64,000 nucleotides of DNA, taken from positions 124,001-188,000 of the forward strand of contig NZ_BDDT01000002.1 in the NCBI RefSeq assembly GCF_001661495.1, read 5' to 3'. The translations under genes were made by a program, and so were the position numbers. This document shows, piece by piece, positions 8,241 to 17,446 of the stretch. The notes under the pieces were generated by a model. The model had not been told where the DNA came from. It saw only the letters and a list, made by a program, of their open reading frames with translations, and did no database searches. The stretch comes from Pseudoalteromonas prydzensis (lineage in GTDB: Bacteria > Pseudomonadota > Gammaproteobacteria > Enterobacterales > Alteromonadaceae). How positions within the stretch are numbered: position 1 is the first letter of the stretch; each line of letters begins with the position of its first letter.

Positions 8241-11012
8241 ATGAACCCTTTTATTAAATCGAGTATTGCATTAGCGTGTTGTGGCATTTTATATGCGACT
8301 CCAGCCTTAGCCGATGGCCGTGTACAAGGCCGTATTACCGATGCCAGCCAAAGCGTGTATTTTGGCGGCGCGAAAGTATCAGTTAAAGAATTAAACTTAA
8401 ATACCGTTAGTAACCGCGATGGCTCTTTTTCATTTAATAAGTTGCCAGCGGGTGATTACACTTTAGTGGTTGAATACATTGGGGCACCATCGGTAGAACA
8501 AAAAATTACGGTGGTGGATTCACAGGTTTTCACCCAACAAATTATTATTGGTGCGCAACAAGATGCCATCGATAACATTATTGTCTATGGCCAAAGTGCT
8601 GGTCAGGCAGGCGCAATTAACCGTCAAAAGAACGCAACTAATTTAAAATCAGTGGTTAGTGCAGACTCGATTGGCCAGTTCCCTGATCAAAATGCCGCTG
8701 AGGCATTACAACGTTTACCGGGTATTTTTATCGCCCGCGACCAAGGTGAAGGACGGTTTGTTGGTATTCGCGGTATTGATCCTAACTTAAACAACGTCAC
8801 AGTAAACGGCTTAAATGTACCGTCGCCTGAGGCGGGTGTTCGCTCTGTAGCGATGGACGTATTACCAAGTGAACTAATTCAAAGTTTAGAAGTAAGTAAA
8901 ACAGTTACCCCAGACATGGATGCCAGTGCCGTTGGTGGCTCAATCGAAGTTAAAAGCCTCAGTGCCTTTGACAGAGCGGGTGAGAGTTATAGCTTTACTG
9001 CACAAGGCTCGTATAACGAACTAGAATCTAAAACCAGCCCTAAGCTATCGGGCAGCTACACCAATATTTACCAGTTAGATAACGGCCTAGATTTAGGTGT
9101 AGCAACGGCGATTTCGTGGTTTAAACGTGATTTTGGCTCACGCAATATGGAAACCGATGGCGGTTGGAGCAGCTTTGATGTTGAGGATGCCGTAACGGGT
9201 GATGACGTTGAAATATTTGGCGCAGAAGAAATTGAGCAACGTCACTATAAAATTACCCGTGAGCGTTTAGGCGCAGCTCTTAATTTAGATTTACACAGTG
9301 GGGCAACGGATAAATATTATTTACGCACTCTGTACAGTGATTTTTCTGATGATGAATTTCGTCAACGCAATGAATATAAATTTAGCGACGGAAAATTAGT
9401 TGATAGCGATGGCGACAGCGCTAATTTTAGCGGTGCAGAAATGGACCGCGATACCAAAGATCGTTATGAAGAACAAAGCATTTTATCTATGGTACTTGGC
9501 GGCGAAAATCAATTAGATAATTGGTTTGTTGAATACAATGTAGGGTATTCAAAATCAGAAGAAAAAGAGCCAAACCGTTTAGACGTTACCTTTGCTGGTG
9601 AAGATATTGATATGGGCTACATAGCTCGTGTTGACACGCCGGTACTGAGCCAATCGGCTAATGCCCATGATTTAAGCCTATTTGCGATGGACAAAATTGA
9701 AGCGGCCAACAACCTCAGCGAAGATGAAGAGCTTAGCTTTAAACTTGATTTTAGCCGTGACTTTGTGTGGCAGAATAACAACGGTGAATTTAAATTTGGT
9801 TTTAAACATCAAAATCGCGAAAAGCGTAATGACGTTAACGTATCGATTTATGATGGTGATTTTTTAGATGCAATGGGCAGTGACTTTGCAGCCCCTGAGC
9901 CTGACTTTGATTTAGGCAGCTTTGGACCAGGCCTTAACCGTGGAGCAATTCAGACTTTTTATAATGCCAATAAAGCCGAGTTTGCCTTTAATAGCAACGA
10001 GTCACAAATTGAATCTGATGGCCAAAGTTATGTGAGTAATGAAGATATTACCGCCGCTTATGCAATGATCAGCATGGATATCGATAAGTTACATGTGGTT
10101 GCCGGTGTACGCTATGAAGGCACACAATTTGATACCAGTGGTAATCAAGTTGAACTCGTGGTTGATGATATTAACGATACTGAAACGGTTACCACCACGC
10201 CTTGGCAGGTCAGTAAAGATTACGACTACTTTTTACCAAGCTTAAATTTACGTTATAACGTGAGCGATAAATTGGTAACACGTTTTGCCTATACCAACAC
10301 CATAGCGCGACCAACGTTCAGTGATTCGGCGGCGTATCAATTAATTGAAACTGAAACGCTAGAAGAAGATGGCGTGCAGGTAACAGAGCGTAAAGCTGAG
10401 GTTGGTAACCCTGACTTAGACCCTTACGAGTCAATGAACCTAGATGCGTCAATCGAATATTACCCAGGCAGTATTGGCGTGTTATCGGCGGGTATTTTCT
10501 ATAAAGACATCGACAACTTTATCATTCAACAAGAAGTGCAAGATAACGGTGATTGGGATGGTTTTGACGAAGTGGTGCAAATGGTTAATGGCGGTAAAGC
10601 CTCATTAACGGGTATTGAACTCAACTGGAACAAAACCTTTAAATCAGGATTTGTGCTTGGCGCAAACGGTACCTTTATTGATGCTGATGACAAGTTACCA
10701 AACCAAGCTGATACCGTGGCGAATATCATTGTAGGCTATGAGAATAATGCCATTAGTACACGTTTAAGTGCATCATATAAAAGTGAAAGTTACCAGTTTG
10801 ATGATGCGGATATGGCCGTTTATGAAGACAGCCACATGCAGTTAGACTTTAGCAGCAAATACTATTTCAACGACACCATGAATGTGTACTTTAATGCTAC
10901 TAACCTAACTGATGAGCCTATGTACTTGTATCATGGCGATAAGCTTTACAACTATCAGTATGAATCTTACGGACGTACCTTTGAACTAGGCTTTACGTTC
11001 TCTTCTTTATAA
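8241..11012 (+). CDS. TonB-dependent receptor with carboxypeptidase-like N-terminal domain
   Basis: 923 residues. A Sec signal peptide (to about residue 25) is followed by a carboxypeptidase-regulatory-like beta domain (27-107, VQGRITDASQSVYFGGAKVSV), a linker with the TonB-box-like IIVYGQSA, the plug (SIGQFPDQNAAEALQRLPGI, GRFVGIRGIDPNLNNVTVNG, VTPDMDASAVGGSIEV) and a 22-strand-type barrel ending YGRTFELGFTFSSL. The QFPDQNAAEALQRLPG plug type is shared by large receptors of Alteromonadales and Caulobacter for sugars and other organic ligands. A PhoB-type box upstream and a phosphatase gene 71 nt downstream suggest uptake of a phosphorus-containing organic compound under phosphate limitation; the ligand is not readable. 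Confidence 0.92.
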   Translation: MNPFIKSSIALACCGILYATPALADGRVQGRITDASQSVYFGGAKVSVKELNLNTVSNRDGSFSFNKLPAGDYTLVVEYIGAPSVEQKITVVDSQVFTQQIIIGAQQDAIDNIIVYGQSAGQAGAINRQKNATNLKSVVSADSIGQFPDQNAAEALQRLPGIFIARDQGEGRFVGIRGIDPNLNNVTVNGLNVPSPEAGVRSVAMDVLPSELIQSLEVSKTVTPDMDASAVGGSIEVKSLSAFDRAGESYSFTAQGSYNELESKTSPKLSGSYTNIYQLDNGLDLGVATAISWFKRDFGSRNMETDGGWSSFDVEDAVTGDDVEIFGAEEIEQRHYKITRERLGAALNLDLHSGATDKYYLRTLYSDFSDDEFRQRNEYKFSDGKLVDSDGDSANFSGAEMDRDTKDRYEEQSILSMVLGGENQLDNWFVEYNVGYSKSEEKEPNRLDVTFAGEDIDMGYIARVDTPVLSQSANAHDLSLFAMDKIEAANNLSEDEELSFKLDFSRDFVWQNNNGEFKFGFKHQNREKRNDVNVSIYDGDFLDAMGSDFAAPEPDFDLGSFGPGLNRGAIQTFYNANKAEFAFNSNESQIESDGQSYVSNEDITAAYAMISMDIDKLHVVAGVRYEGTQFDTSGNQVELVVDDINDTETVTTTPWQVSKDYDYFLPSLNLRYNVSDKLVTRFAYTNTIARPTFSDSAAYQLIETETLEEDGVQVTERKAEVGNPDLDPYESMNLDASIEYYPGSIGVLSAGIFYKDIDNFIIQQEVQDNGDWDGFDEVVQMVNGGKASLTGIELNWNKTFKSGFVLGANGTFIDADDKLPNQADTVANIIVGYENNAISTRLSASYKSESYQFDDADMAVYEDSHMQLDFSSKYYFNDTMNVYFNATNLTDEPMYLYHGDKLYNYQYESYGRTFELGFTFSSL

Positions 11013-11016
11013 AGAG

Positions 11017-11040
11017 TATACCCAAACCACCTTATGATGC
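11017..11040. mobile_element. Solitary terminal repeat of a MITE-like element
   Basis: This 24-nt segment begins TATACCCAAACCACCT and matches the outer ends of the element at 17447-17710 at about 21 of 24 positions. No partner end is present nearby, so it is a remnant or an excision scar, sitting 4 nt after the receptor stop. Confidence 0.55.
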
Positions 11041-11042
11041 CG

Positions 11043-11070
11043 ATGAGCCTGTCACTTTACGCAGGCTCAT
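11043..11070. other. Hairpin between receptor and phosphatase genes
   Basis: ATGAGCCTG and CAGGCTCAT form a perfect 9-bp stem with a 10-nt loop. No T-run follows, so it is more likely an attenuating or RNA-processing hairpin than a full terminator. Confidence 0.5.
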
Positions 11071-11083
11071 AATTGAGAATGTT

Positions 11084-12385
11084 ATGATTAAAAAAACAAC
11101 TTTATACCTTGCACTTAGTGCTTGCCTTACCACGATTGGCTGTACCTCTAAAACACCTGATACAACGCAAGCAACTACCACGAGTAATATTGAATTTTTA
11201 GCTTTTGGTGATGGTGGTTATCATGTTGACTATCCAAAAACTAAACACATCACCAACCCTAAAAACAAGCAACAGTTTATAGCCGCAGAGCTTGCTGATT
11301 GGTTAGAGGATTATCGCCCGCGCGATGAATTTGATCATGCACCAATATATATTTATCCAGGCACTGAGATTGCTACTGAGCAAGGGGGCGCTCAGGCTGT
11401 GGGGATCGCAATGGCAAAATTGTGTGAAACAAAAGCGTGCCAATTTGCCATTCAATTGGGAGATAATGTTTACCCTGATGGCGCCGATGCTGACGATGGT
11501 AAAGACGATCAAAAGCGCTTATATGATCTTGTTTATGCGCCACTAGAGCCGTTATTTCAAGCGGATCCAAATTTAGTAGTGTATTCAGCATTAGGTAATC
11601 ACGACTGGAAAAGTTCGCGTAAAGGCGTGGCATTGCAAACCCAGTGGATGGCGCAGCAAGGCAACTTTTTTATGGGTGAAAATGGCTACTACAGTTACAA
11701 AATGGGTGAACCGGGCAATGATGTAGAATTTTTTGTGCTTGATACCAATATGCTACTTGCGGGACAAACTTTTTATGATCTGCCGCTAAACCCCGATGGC
11801 AGTGAAATGAATGAGCAGCAAGCAATAAAAGAGGGCCGTGCTGAACTAGAAATACACGATCCCCATGAAGGGCCACAAAATGGTGAAGACTTAGCCCAGC
11901 TTGCGTGGCTTAAACAAGGCATAGCAAACTCAACGGCGAAATGGAAACTGGTTTATGGCCATCATATTTTATGGTCAATTGGTGGCACTAAATATAGCGA
12001 AGGACATGTACTGCGCAGTTTGCTAATGCCAACGCTGTGTAAATACGCTGATGGTTATATTGCCGGTCACGAGCACGATTTAGAGTTACTTACCGATGAT
12101 TGCTCAAAGTTTGATTCAGGTAATAGTATGGGTAAATTACCTTTGATCATCTCAGGTGCAGCATCAAAAATGCGTGGCAAACACACCCCGTTTGCACAGT
12201 TTCAAGAGCGCCAATACCCTGAATATGATTTACTTTGGTCAAAGAGTTTTGTTTGGGGATTCAGTCATATCAGCCTTGATAACCAAACGAATCAACTGGA
12301 TGTGAGCTTTTATACTACACCGCGCGATTTAAGTGGCAAAGTTATTAATGAAGGCAGTTTTAGTTTTTCTAAACGTACTCGCTAA
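11084..12385 (+). CDS. Lipoprotein metallophosphoesterase (purple acid phosphatase-like)
   Basis: 433 residues. The lipobox LTTIGC (Cys20) shows a membrane-anchored, periplasmic or surface protein. The calcineurin-like metal-binding motifs appear in order: AFGDGG, QLGDNVYPDGA, ALGNHDWKS, VYGHHILWS and GHEHDLELL. These form the dinuclear metal centre of phosphoesterases that release phosphate from organic substrates. It follows the TonB receptor by 71 nt on the same strand and probably shares its PhoB-type promoter, so the pair may hydrolyse and import phosphorus compounds. Exact substrate specificity is unknown. Confidence 0.88.
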   Translation: MIKKTTLYLALSACLTTIGCTSKTPDTTQATTTSNIEFLAFGDGGYHVDYPKTKHITNPKNKQQFIAAELADWLEDYRPRDEFDHAPIYIYPGTEIATEQGGAQAVGIAMAKLCETKACQFAIQLGDNVYPDGADADDGKDDQKRLYDLVYAPLEPLFQADPNLVVYSALGNHDWKSSRKGVALQTQWMAQQGNFFMGENGYYSYKMGEPGNDVEFFVLDTNMLLAGQTFYDLPLNPDGSEMNEQQAIKEGRAELEIHDPHEGPQNGEDLAQLAWLKQGIANSTAKWKLVYGHHILWSIGGTKYSEGHVLRSLLMPTLCKYADGYIAGHEHDLELLTDDCSKFDSGNSMGKLPLIISGAASKMRGKHTPFAQFQERQYPEYDLLWSKSFVWGFSHISLDNQTNQLDVSFYTTPRDLSGKVINEGSFSFSKRTR

Positions 12386-12428
12386 GTTGCAAATAAAGCC
12401 AGTGCTTCGCGCTGATTTGTTATTTTAA

Positions 12429-12465
12429 TGTATAAAAATGTGCGTTTTATTTGCACATTTATACA
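12429..12465. terminator. Inverted repeat after the phosphatase gene, possible terminator
   Basis: TGTATAAAAATGTGC pairs with GCACATTTATACA over 13 bp with a 2-nt bulge and a 9-nt loop. It is AT-rich and lacks a clear T-run, so terminator function is uncertain. Confidence 0.4.
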
Positions 12466-12519
12466 CTTATTTACGAATTCGTAAAGAACTGTAAGTGCAG
12501 GTAATGCTTTGTAAATCAT

Positions 12520-12578
12520 GGAATTATTCCTTTTGTTAATGGTCATATTCAAACTATTAACAATAAGGAATTGATTCC
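12520..12578 (+). promoter_or_regulatory. Nested inverted repeats enclosing the ribosome binding site
   Basis: GGAATTATTCC (12520-12530) can pair with GGAATTGATTCC (12567-12578), and inside them GTTAAT (12535-12540) pairs with ATTAAC (12556-12561). The right arm contains AAGGA, the Shine-Dalgarno sequence of the gene starting at 12579. The leader could thus mask its own ribosome binding site. Seen directly as sequence; the function is inference. Confidence 0.45.
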
Positions 12579-13943
12579 ATGCACAGCCCTTTATTTAAAA
12601 CTGCACTAACAACCTCTCTAATTGCAACACTTACTGCGTGTTCGGGTGATGATTCGAGCTCCAGCAAAAGTGGTTACATTCAATTGTACAATGGCTCTTA
12701 CAATAGCCCATATACGCGTTTATTTATTGATGATGCTGAGCGTTCCGGAGCTGACTTTGGTGATGTAACGACTCGCCATAATTACAGTACTAATGACTAC
12801 GATGTGAACTTTAAGTACCTTGATGCAAAAGATAGTTATATTACCATTAGCGAACAAACGGTTTCGGTCAAAGATGATATGACCCAATTATGGGTGATGA
12901 ATGGTGATTTTACAGAGCCGACATTCAGCGAGCTCAGCGTGCCTACCGGTGGTGATGAGGGGTCAGCTAACTTAGGCTTTTTTAATATTGTTGGCGAAAA
13001 CTTGAGTTTTGATGTGTATTTAGCAAATGATGATGGTTTGTTTGATACTGCAGAACTGATTGCCTCACCAACTTATTTAAATGAGTTGGCGCTACAAAGT
13101 TTTGATGAAGGCTATTACACCTTGTACTTAACGCAAAGTGGCAGTACCGATGTGTTATTTGCATCAGCCTCTGTGTATTTTAATGACGAGGCGAGTTATG
13201 TGGTGATGATCCGGCCAAGTTACGCCACCGAAGAAAACGGCATCACCCTTGATGTTGTTACATCAAGCAATAGCGTTACAGCGCTTAAGCATCAGAATGC
13301 ACAGGGGCAATTGCGCTTTATCAATACTATTGATGATTATTCACAAGTCAGCTTTAGTGCAACGCGTGGCTCGCAAACGAGTGCCACAGATGTAACGACT
13401 AATGACATGTACTCTAACTACCTTGAGCTTGATCCAAACAGCTACAGTATTGCAATGCTAGATGAGACGGGTAACAAAATTGTCGATAACTTTTTACTTA
13501 CCCTTGAGCGTGAACAAAGTAACCTTGGCGTTTTCTACAATGACAAAGATTACGGCCCACGAATGATGACGGTAAAAGAGACCTTAACCCCAAGCAGCTA
13601 TAGCCATAAAGTGACCGTTGTTAATTTAATTGATAGCTATGCCGGGCAAGATATTAGCGACGTTGATGTGGTGTTTACGCTTAACGGTGAAACGGTTGAT
13701 GATGCTAAAAATATTATTGATGGCATTGATCAGTACGATCAAGAAGACCAAGTAGTTGATAATGAAATTTATACTACGTATGTACTTTATGAGGATAACG
13801 GCCAGCAAATTGTGCTTATGCAACAAGGTGATATGGACTTTAGCCAAGAAGGTAACTACATCTTAATTCTTGAACATGATGAAACAACGAGTACGGGTTA
13901 CAAAATGACGCTAGAACGTACCGTTACTGACTCGGTAGAATAA
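12579..13943 (+). CDS. DUF4397-like surface or periplasmic lipoprotein
   Basis: 454 residues. Lipobox LTAC (Cys21) is followed by an acidic serine-rich stretch (SGDDSSSSKSG). The body resembles repeated DUF4397-type beta domains (GYIQLYNGSYNSPYTRLFIDDAE at the start; GQLRFINTIDDYSQVSFSA from about 245). It is very acidic, with many D, N, S and T residues, and has no catalytic motif I can recognise. It follows the phosphatase after a 193-nt gap with its own leader, so it may be separately expressed. Function unknown. Confidence 0.75.
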   Translation: MHSPLFKTALTTSLIATLTACSGDDSSSSKSGYIQLYNGSYNSPYTRLFIDDAERSGADFGDVTTRHNYSTNDYDVNFKYLDAKDSYITISEQTVSVKDDMTQLWVMNGDFTEPTFSELSVPTGGDEGSANLGFFNIVGENLSFDVYLANDDGLFDTAELIASPTYLNELALQSFDEGYYTLYLTQSGSTDVLFASASVYFNDEASYVVMIRPSYATEENGITLDVVTSSNSVTALKHQNAQGQLRFINTIDDYSQVSFSATRGSQTSATDVTTNDMYSNYLELDPNSYSIAMLDETGNKIVDNFLLTLEREQSNLGVFYNDKDYGPRMMTVKETLTPSSYSHKVTVVNLIDSYAGQDISDVDVVFTLNGETVDDAKNIIDGIDQYDQEDQVVDNEIYTTYVLYEDNGQQIVLMQQGDMDFSQEGNYILILEHDETTSTGYKMTLERTVTDSVE

Positions 13944-13953
13944 TCTGGATTTT

Positions 13954-13990
13954 AATCTCAGCCTTAGCGATGCTAGGCTGAGATTTTTTG
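13954..13990 (+). terminator. Rho-independent terminator
   Basis: AATCTCAGCCT and AGGCTGAGATT form an 11-bp stem with a 10-nt loop, followed by a T-run. It lies 11 nt after the lipoprotein stop. Confidence 0.85.
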
Positions 13991-14051
13991 GGTATATTTT
14001 CAATACACTTTACGCTATAAGGAAGTATTAAAAGTAGTCAAGGATTGAAAA

Positions 14052-16700
14052 ATGGATGATGTCATAGGCCTCATAGTCATTTTATCGTTAGTTGTAGTCG
14101 CAGGCTCGATTGCTGGTTTAGTTGCTTTAACTAAAGTGAGTGCATTAAAGCAAGATGTTGCGGCCTTAAAAAAACAACTAGACACAGTTATAGCGAATAA
14201 TGCTAGTCAGCAGCAAGCTCAGCATCACAGTAGAGCGCAAACGATGCAGTCGCAAGTTGCACGTCCAATTGAGCCGATACGAGCACTGCATGTGAAAACT
14301 GCTGAGCAGCAAGATGCAGCAATAAAGCAAATAACCCCTACTACAGCAAATAGCCGTGAAAAATCACCTTCGCCCTCCACGATTGATGTTTTTGTTAGCA
14401 AATTAAAAAATCAGTTTCAACAAAACTGGATGACTTGGATTGGCGGCGTTGCGCTGGCCTTTGGTGGTATATTTTTAGCAAAATATAGCTTAGATGCGGG
14501 TTTATTATCGCCAAGTTTACGGCTCACTTTTGGTGGCTTATTTGGCATTGCACTAATTGCAGGGGCTGAATATCTGCATCGAAAAGGCATTGTTTTTGAA
14601 GGGTTTCATAACTATGTGCCCGCAGCACTGGCTGGTGGCGGGTTTATCAGCTGCTTTGCATTAACCCTGCTTGCCTATTCAAGTTATGCCATGTTAAGCG
14701 CAACCACGGCGTTTGTGATGCTGGCAGTTATTGCACTGGCGGCAAGCTCCATGGCACTGCGCTTAGGGCCATTGCTCGCTGTGTTAGGTATTGTGGGTGC
14801 GTACAGCGTACCAATTTGGGTTAATACTGGCAGCGGCAATTTAGTGGCGCTATTGATGTATATTGGCTTTGTTACTTTGTCAGCAGTGTTAGTGGCACAA
14901 AAGGTCAAACGGCCATGGCTGTGGTATTTACTTTGGGTAGGGCATATTGGCTGGTATTGGGTGGCACTGAGTGTCATTAAACCTTCTCAATATTGGTTAG
15001 TCGGTGGTTTTGCACTACTTTCGATTATTGGTTTAATTGCGATGATGCGCTTAGGTGTAACCCTGCGCTTATTGGAATATCGCCCACATAGTTTACAGCG
15101 GTTATTAAAGTTACAGCCAGACCATCCATTATTATTAGCGATTGTGGTGCCGTTATTGATCACCATAATGATCTCTATGACGAGTGTGCAATGGCAAATT
15201 GTGATGGTGTGCTTAATCGTCATGCTACTATTTTTGGTGCTACAAAATAGCCGTTGGGATCTTTGGCAAGGCCTAGCATTGCTTATTGCCGTGTTGCTAG
15301 TTGTGAGTCAGCAAGCGTATAACATTGATAGTAATGACCATCTATTCGTATTCAAAAACATGTATGGTTTTGGTTTGTTATTGGCGATTGGTTTTTGCTG
15401 CTATGGGCTGTACTTTGGAGAGCGTTACTATAAACGTTTAAGTTTTCATTTAATTGCGGCATTTAGTGTGTTTACCCTAATTGCTACGCTTTACACTATA
15501 ACTTCAGAGCAAGACTTAGTTGTGGCGTATCCATTATGGACTGTATTATTGCTGCTTAGCAGTGGTGTGCTGATCAAACGTGCACAAACAGCTCACACCC
15601 AGTGGCAGCAATTTAGTTATTGGATAGGTGCTAATGCAAATATCACTCTTTGCTTAACCATGCTACTTGCTGATAGCGGTTTAACACTTGCGCTGGCTAT
15701 TCAAGTATTACTGATTAGTTTCCTCGTTAAACGCCACAAGGTGCCTATGCCACACTGGCCAATCAAAGCGTTAGTGGCGGCGGTGCTTGCACGATTAACC
15801 TTTGCACCGTGGCTATACGATACTGATTTAACCTTTTTAACATTACATTGGAGCATAGTGGTTTACCCTATTGCGGTTGGGTTATTTTGGGCTGCTGCAA
15901 AGCAATGGCAACAAACAGATATGAAAATCTGGCTCGAAGGAGCTGCACTGCATTGTTTGGCATTATTTATAACTACAGAGACCAGCTACCAATTAGTGGG
16001 GCATTATCCACACTTTGATTCATTAAGCTTCTATGAGCAAGTATTGCTCAGTTGTAACTGGTTAGCATTAGGCTGTGTGTATTTATACCGCGCGCAAAGT
16101 GCGGGGCAATTAGGCAAGCTATACCGCATTGCTGGTTTGATCTTATCTGCATTAGCTGGCTTATTGTTAAGCAAAACAACATTGGATGATAACCCGCTAT
16201 TTATGCCTATTTATGTGGGGGAAACACCATTATTTAACTGGCTATTACTAACTTGGTTAGTACCAAGTCTGTTGGCTGTGTGGTTAGCGAAATTAGTTAA
16301 ACCGATAAATGCTAAAGTAAGTCAAATTATACTGGCTGGCGCTGGTTTATTAGCGGCGTTAGCTATCACCACATTGATCCGTCAATATTGGCAAGGCGGG
16401 CTCATTTTTCTTGATAAAGCGACCAGTGACGCCGAACTATACAGCTATTCAATCATTTGGTTATTACTCGGCGCACTGGTAGTGATATGCGGGCATTTAA
16501 AACACCAGCTGTTACTACAAAAAGTCGGTTTAGGCATTCTTGGTGCAGTGATAGTGAAAGTGTTTTTAATCGATATGGCAAATCTAACTGGTTTACTCAG
16601 AGCGGTGTCGTTTATTGGTTTAGGGTTATCTCTGGTTGGCTTGAGCTGGTTGTTCCAAAAGCTCAGGAGTAAGGCTAACCATAGAGATGTGCTTGGGTAA
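14052..16700 (+). CDS. DUF2339 polytopic membrane protein
   Basis: 882 residues. An N-terminal membrane helix (1-28) and a coiled-coil/glutamine-rich cytoplasmic stretch (30-125) are followed by more than twenty predicted membrane segments. The motif NWMTWIGGVALAFGGIFLAKYSLDAGLLSPSLRLTFG, split over two helices near residue 125, is the hallmark of DUF2339. The biochemical role of this family is not known to me. It ends 45 nt before the HepT gene and could be co-transcribed with it. Confidence 0.85.
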   Translation: MDDVIGLIVILSLVVVAGSIAGLVALTKVSALKQDVAALKKQLDTVIANNASQQQAQHHSRAQTMQSQVARPIEPIRALHVKTAEQQDAAIKQITPTTANSREKSPSPSTIDVFVSKLKNQFQQNWMTWIGGVALAFGGIFLAKYSLDAGLLSPSLRLTFGGLFGIALIAGAEYLHRKGIVFEGFHNYVPAALAGGGFISCFALTLLAYSSYAMLSATTAFVMLAVIALAASSMALRLGPLLAVLGIVGAYSVPIWVNTGSGNLVALLMYIGFVTLSAVLVAQKVKRPWLWYLLWVGHIGWYWVALSVIKPSQYWLVGGFALLSIIGLIAMMRLGVTLRLLEYRPHSLQRLLKLQPDHPLLLAIVVPLLITIMISMTSVQWQIVMVCLIVMLLFLVLQNSRWDLWQGLALLIAVLLVVSQQAYNIDSNDHLFVFKNMYGFGLLLAIGFCCYGLYFGERYYKRLSFHLIAAFSVFTLIATLYTITSEQDLVVAYPLWTVLLLLSSGVLIKRAQTAHTQWQQFSYWIGANANITLCLTMLLADSGLTLALAIQVLLISFLVKRHKVPMPHWPIKALVAAVLARLTFAPWLYDTDLTFLTLHWSIVVYPIAVGLFWAAAKQWQQTDMKIWLEGAALHCLALFITTETSYQLVGHYPHFDSLSFYEQVLLSCNWLALGCVYLYRAQSAGQLGKLYRIAGLILSALAGLLLSKTTLDDNPLFMPIYVGETPLFNWLLLTWLVPSLLAVWLAKLVKPINAKVSQIILAGAGLLAALAITTLIRQYWQGGLIFLDKATSDAELYSYSIIWLLLGALVVICGHLKHQLLLQKVGLGILGAVIVKVFLIDMANLTGLLRAVSFIGLGLSLVGLSWLFQKLRSKANHRDVLG

Positions 16701-16745
16701 ATTGCTAGGCTGTATTAAACTAGTAAAAAAATAATCGAGACTGAT

Positions 16746-17132
16746 ATGTTAATTTTAACACCATTTGGTAAAGCACTTTCGTCATTAGAACTGGCGTTGC
16801 AGCAACCCAAAAATGAGTTTATTCGAGATAGTGTTATTCAGCGTTTTGAATACAGTTATGAGCTTGCTTGGAAGATGCTCCGCCGTTACTTAGTTGAAGA
16901 CATGGGCGCTGAAACACTCGCGCCATTAAGTCGTAAAGATTTATTTAGGTTAGCCGCGGATAAACAACTAATAAATGACCCTCTTCCTTGGTTTGAATAT
17001 CATATTGCGCGAAACACAACTTCCCATACCTATGATGAAGCGGTTGCTGAAAAGGTCTATCAAGCTGCAAAAGCTTTTTTTATTGATGCCAGTCACCTGT
17101 TAGCAGAGCTTGAGCGTAGAAATGCAGATTGA
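16746..17132 (+). CDS. hepT: HEPN-family toxin HepT / HI0074-like protein
   Basis: 128 residues, all-helical. The motif R89-x4-H94-x-Y96 (RNTTSHTY) is exactly the RX4HXY signature of HEPN toxins of the MntA/HepT (type VII) toxin-antitoxin system. In studied homologues it is the RNase active site, and its tyrosine is AMPylated by the partner. The family was formerly named nucleotidyltransferase substrate-binding protein (HI0074). It overlaps the next gene by 11 nt, so the two are coupled. Confidence 0.85.
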   Translation: MLILTPFGKALSSLELALQQPKNEFIRDSVIQRFEYSYELAWKMLRRYLVEDMGAETLAPLSRKDLFRLAADKQLINDPLPWFEYHIARNTTSHTYDEAVAEKVYQAAKAFFIDASHLLAELERRNAD

Positions 17133-17430
17133 ACAGCAACACTTAAAAATCATAGAAGATTGTTTACAAAAGCAAAATTTAAGTGATAAAGGAATCGATG
17201 TATATATATTTGGCTCTCGAGCTAAAAATACTGCTAGAACTTATTCTGATCTAGATTTGGCCTTAAAAGCTAAAAACAAAGTAATTGAACACACCGTTAT
17301 TTTTAAACTTAAAAATGCTTTTAGTGAATCAAACTTACCCTACCTAGTTGATGTGATAGATCTAAACGCCATAAAGCCTGATTTTTATAATGCGATTAGT
17401 GATGATCTTATTCCTCTTAAGTATTTATAA
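17122..17430 (+). CDS. mntA: Minimal nucleotidyltransferase antitoxin MntA (HI0073-like)
   Basis: 102 residues from the ATG at 17122. The motif GS-x10-DxD (G31, S32, D43, D45; FGSRAKNTARTYSDLDLAL) is the exact signature of MNT-fold nucleotidyltransferases, which in MntA/HepT systems AMPylate and silence HepT. A TTG at 17110 is in frame, but the ATG has GAG about 8 nt upstream and is preferred. The stop codon lies inside the perfect palindrome at 17413-17442. Confidence 0.85.
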   Translation: MQIEQQHLKIIEDCLQKQNLSDKGIDVYIFGSRAKNTARTYSDLDLALKAKNKVIEHTVIFKLKNAFSESNLPYLVDVIDLNAIKPDFYNAISDDLIPLKYL

Positions 17431-17442
17431 ATACTTAAGAGG
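17413..17442. repeat. Perfect 30-bp palindrome at the end of mntA
   Basis: CCTCTTAAGTATTTA is followed directly by its reverse complement. The centre is the TTTATAAA around the mntA stop codon. It is 4 nt from the MITE-like element. It may act as a terminator-like hairpin or an integration-related site. Confidence 0.7.
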
Positions 17443-17446
17443 CGTT

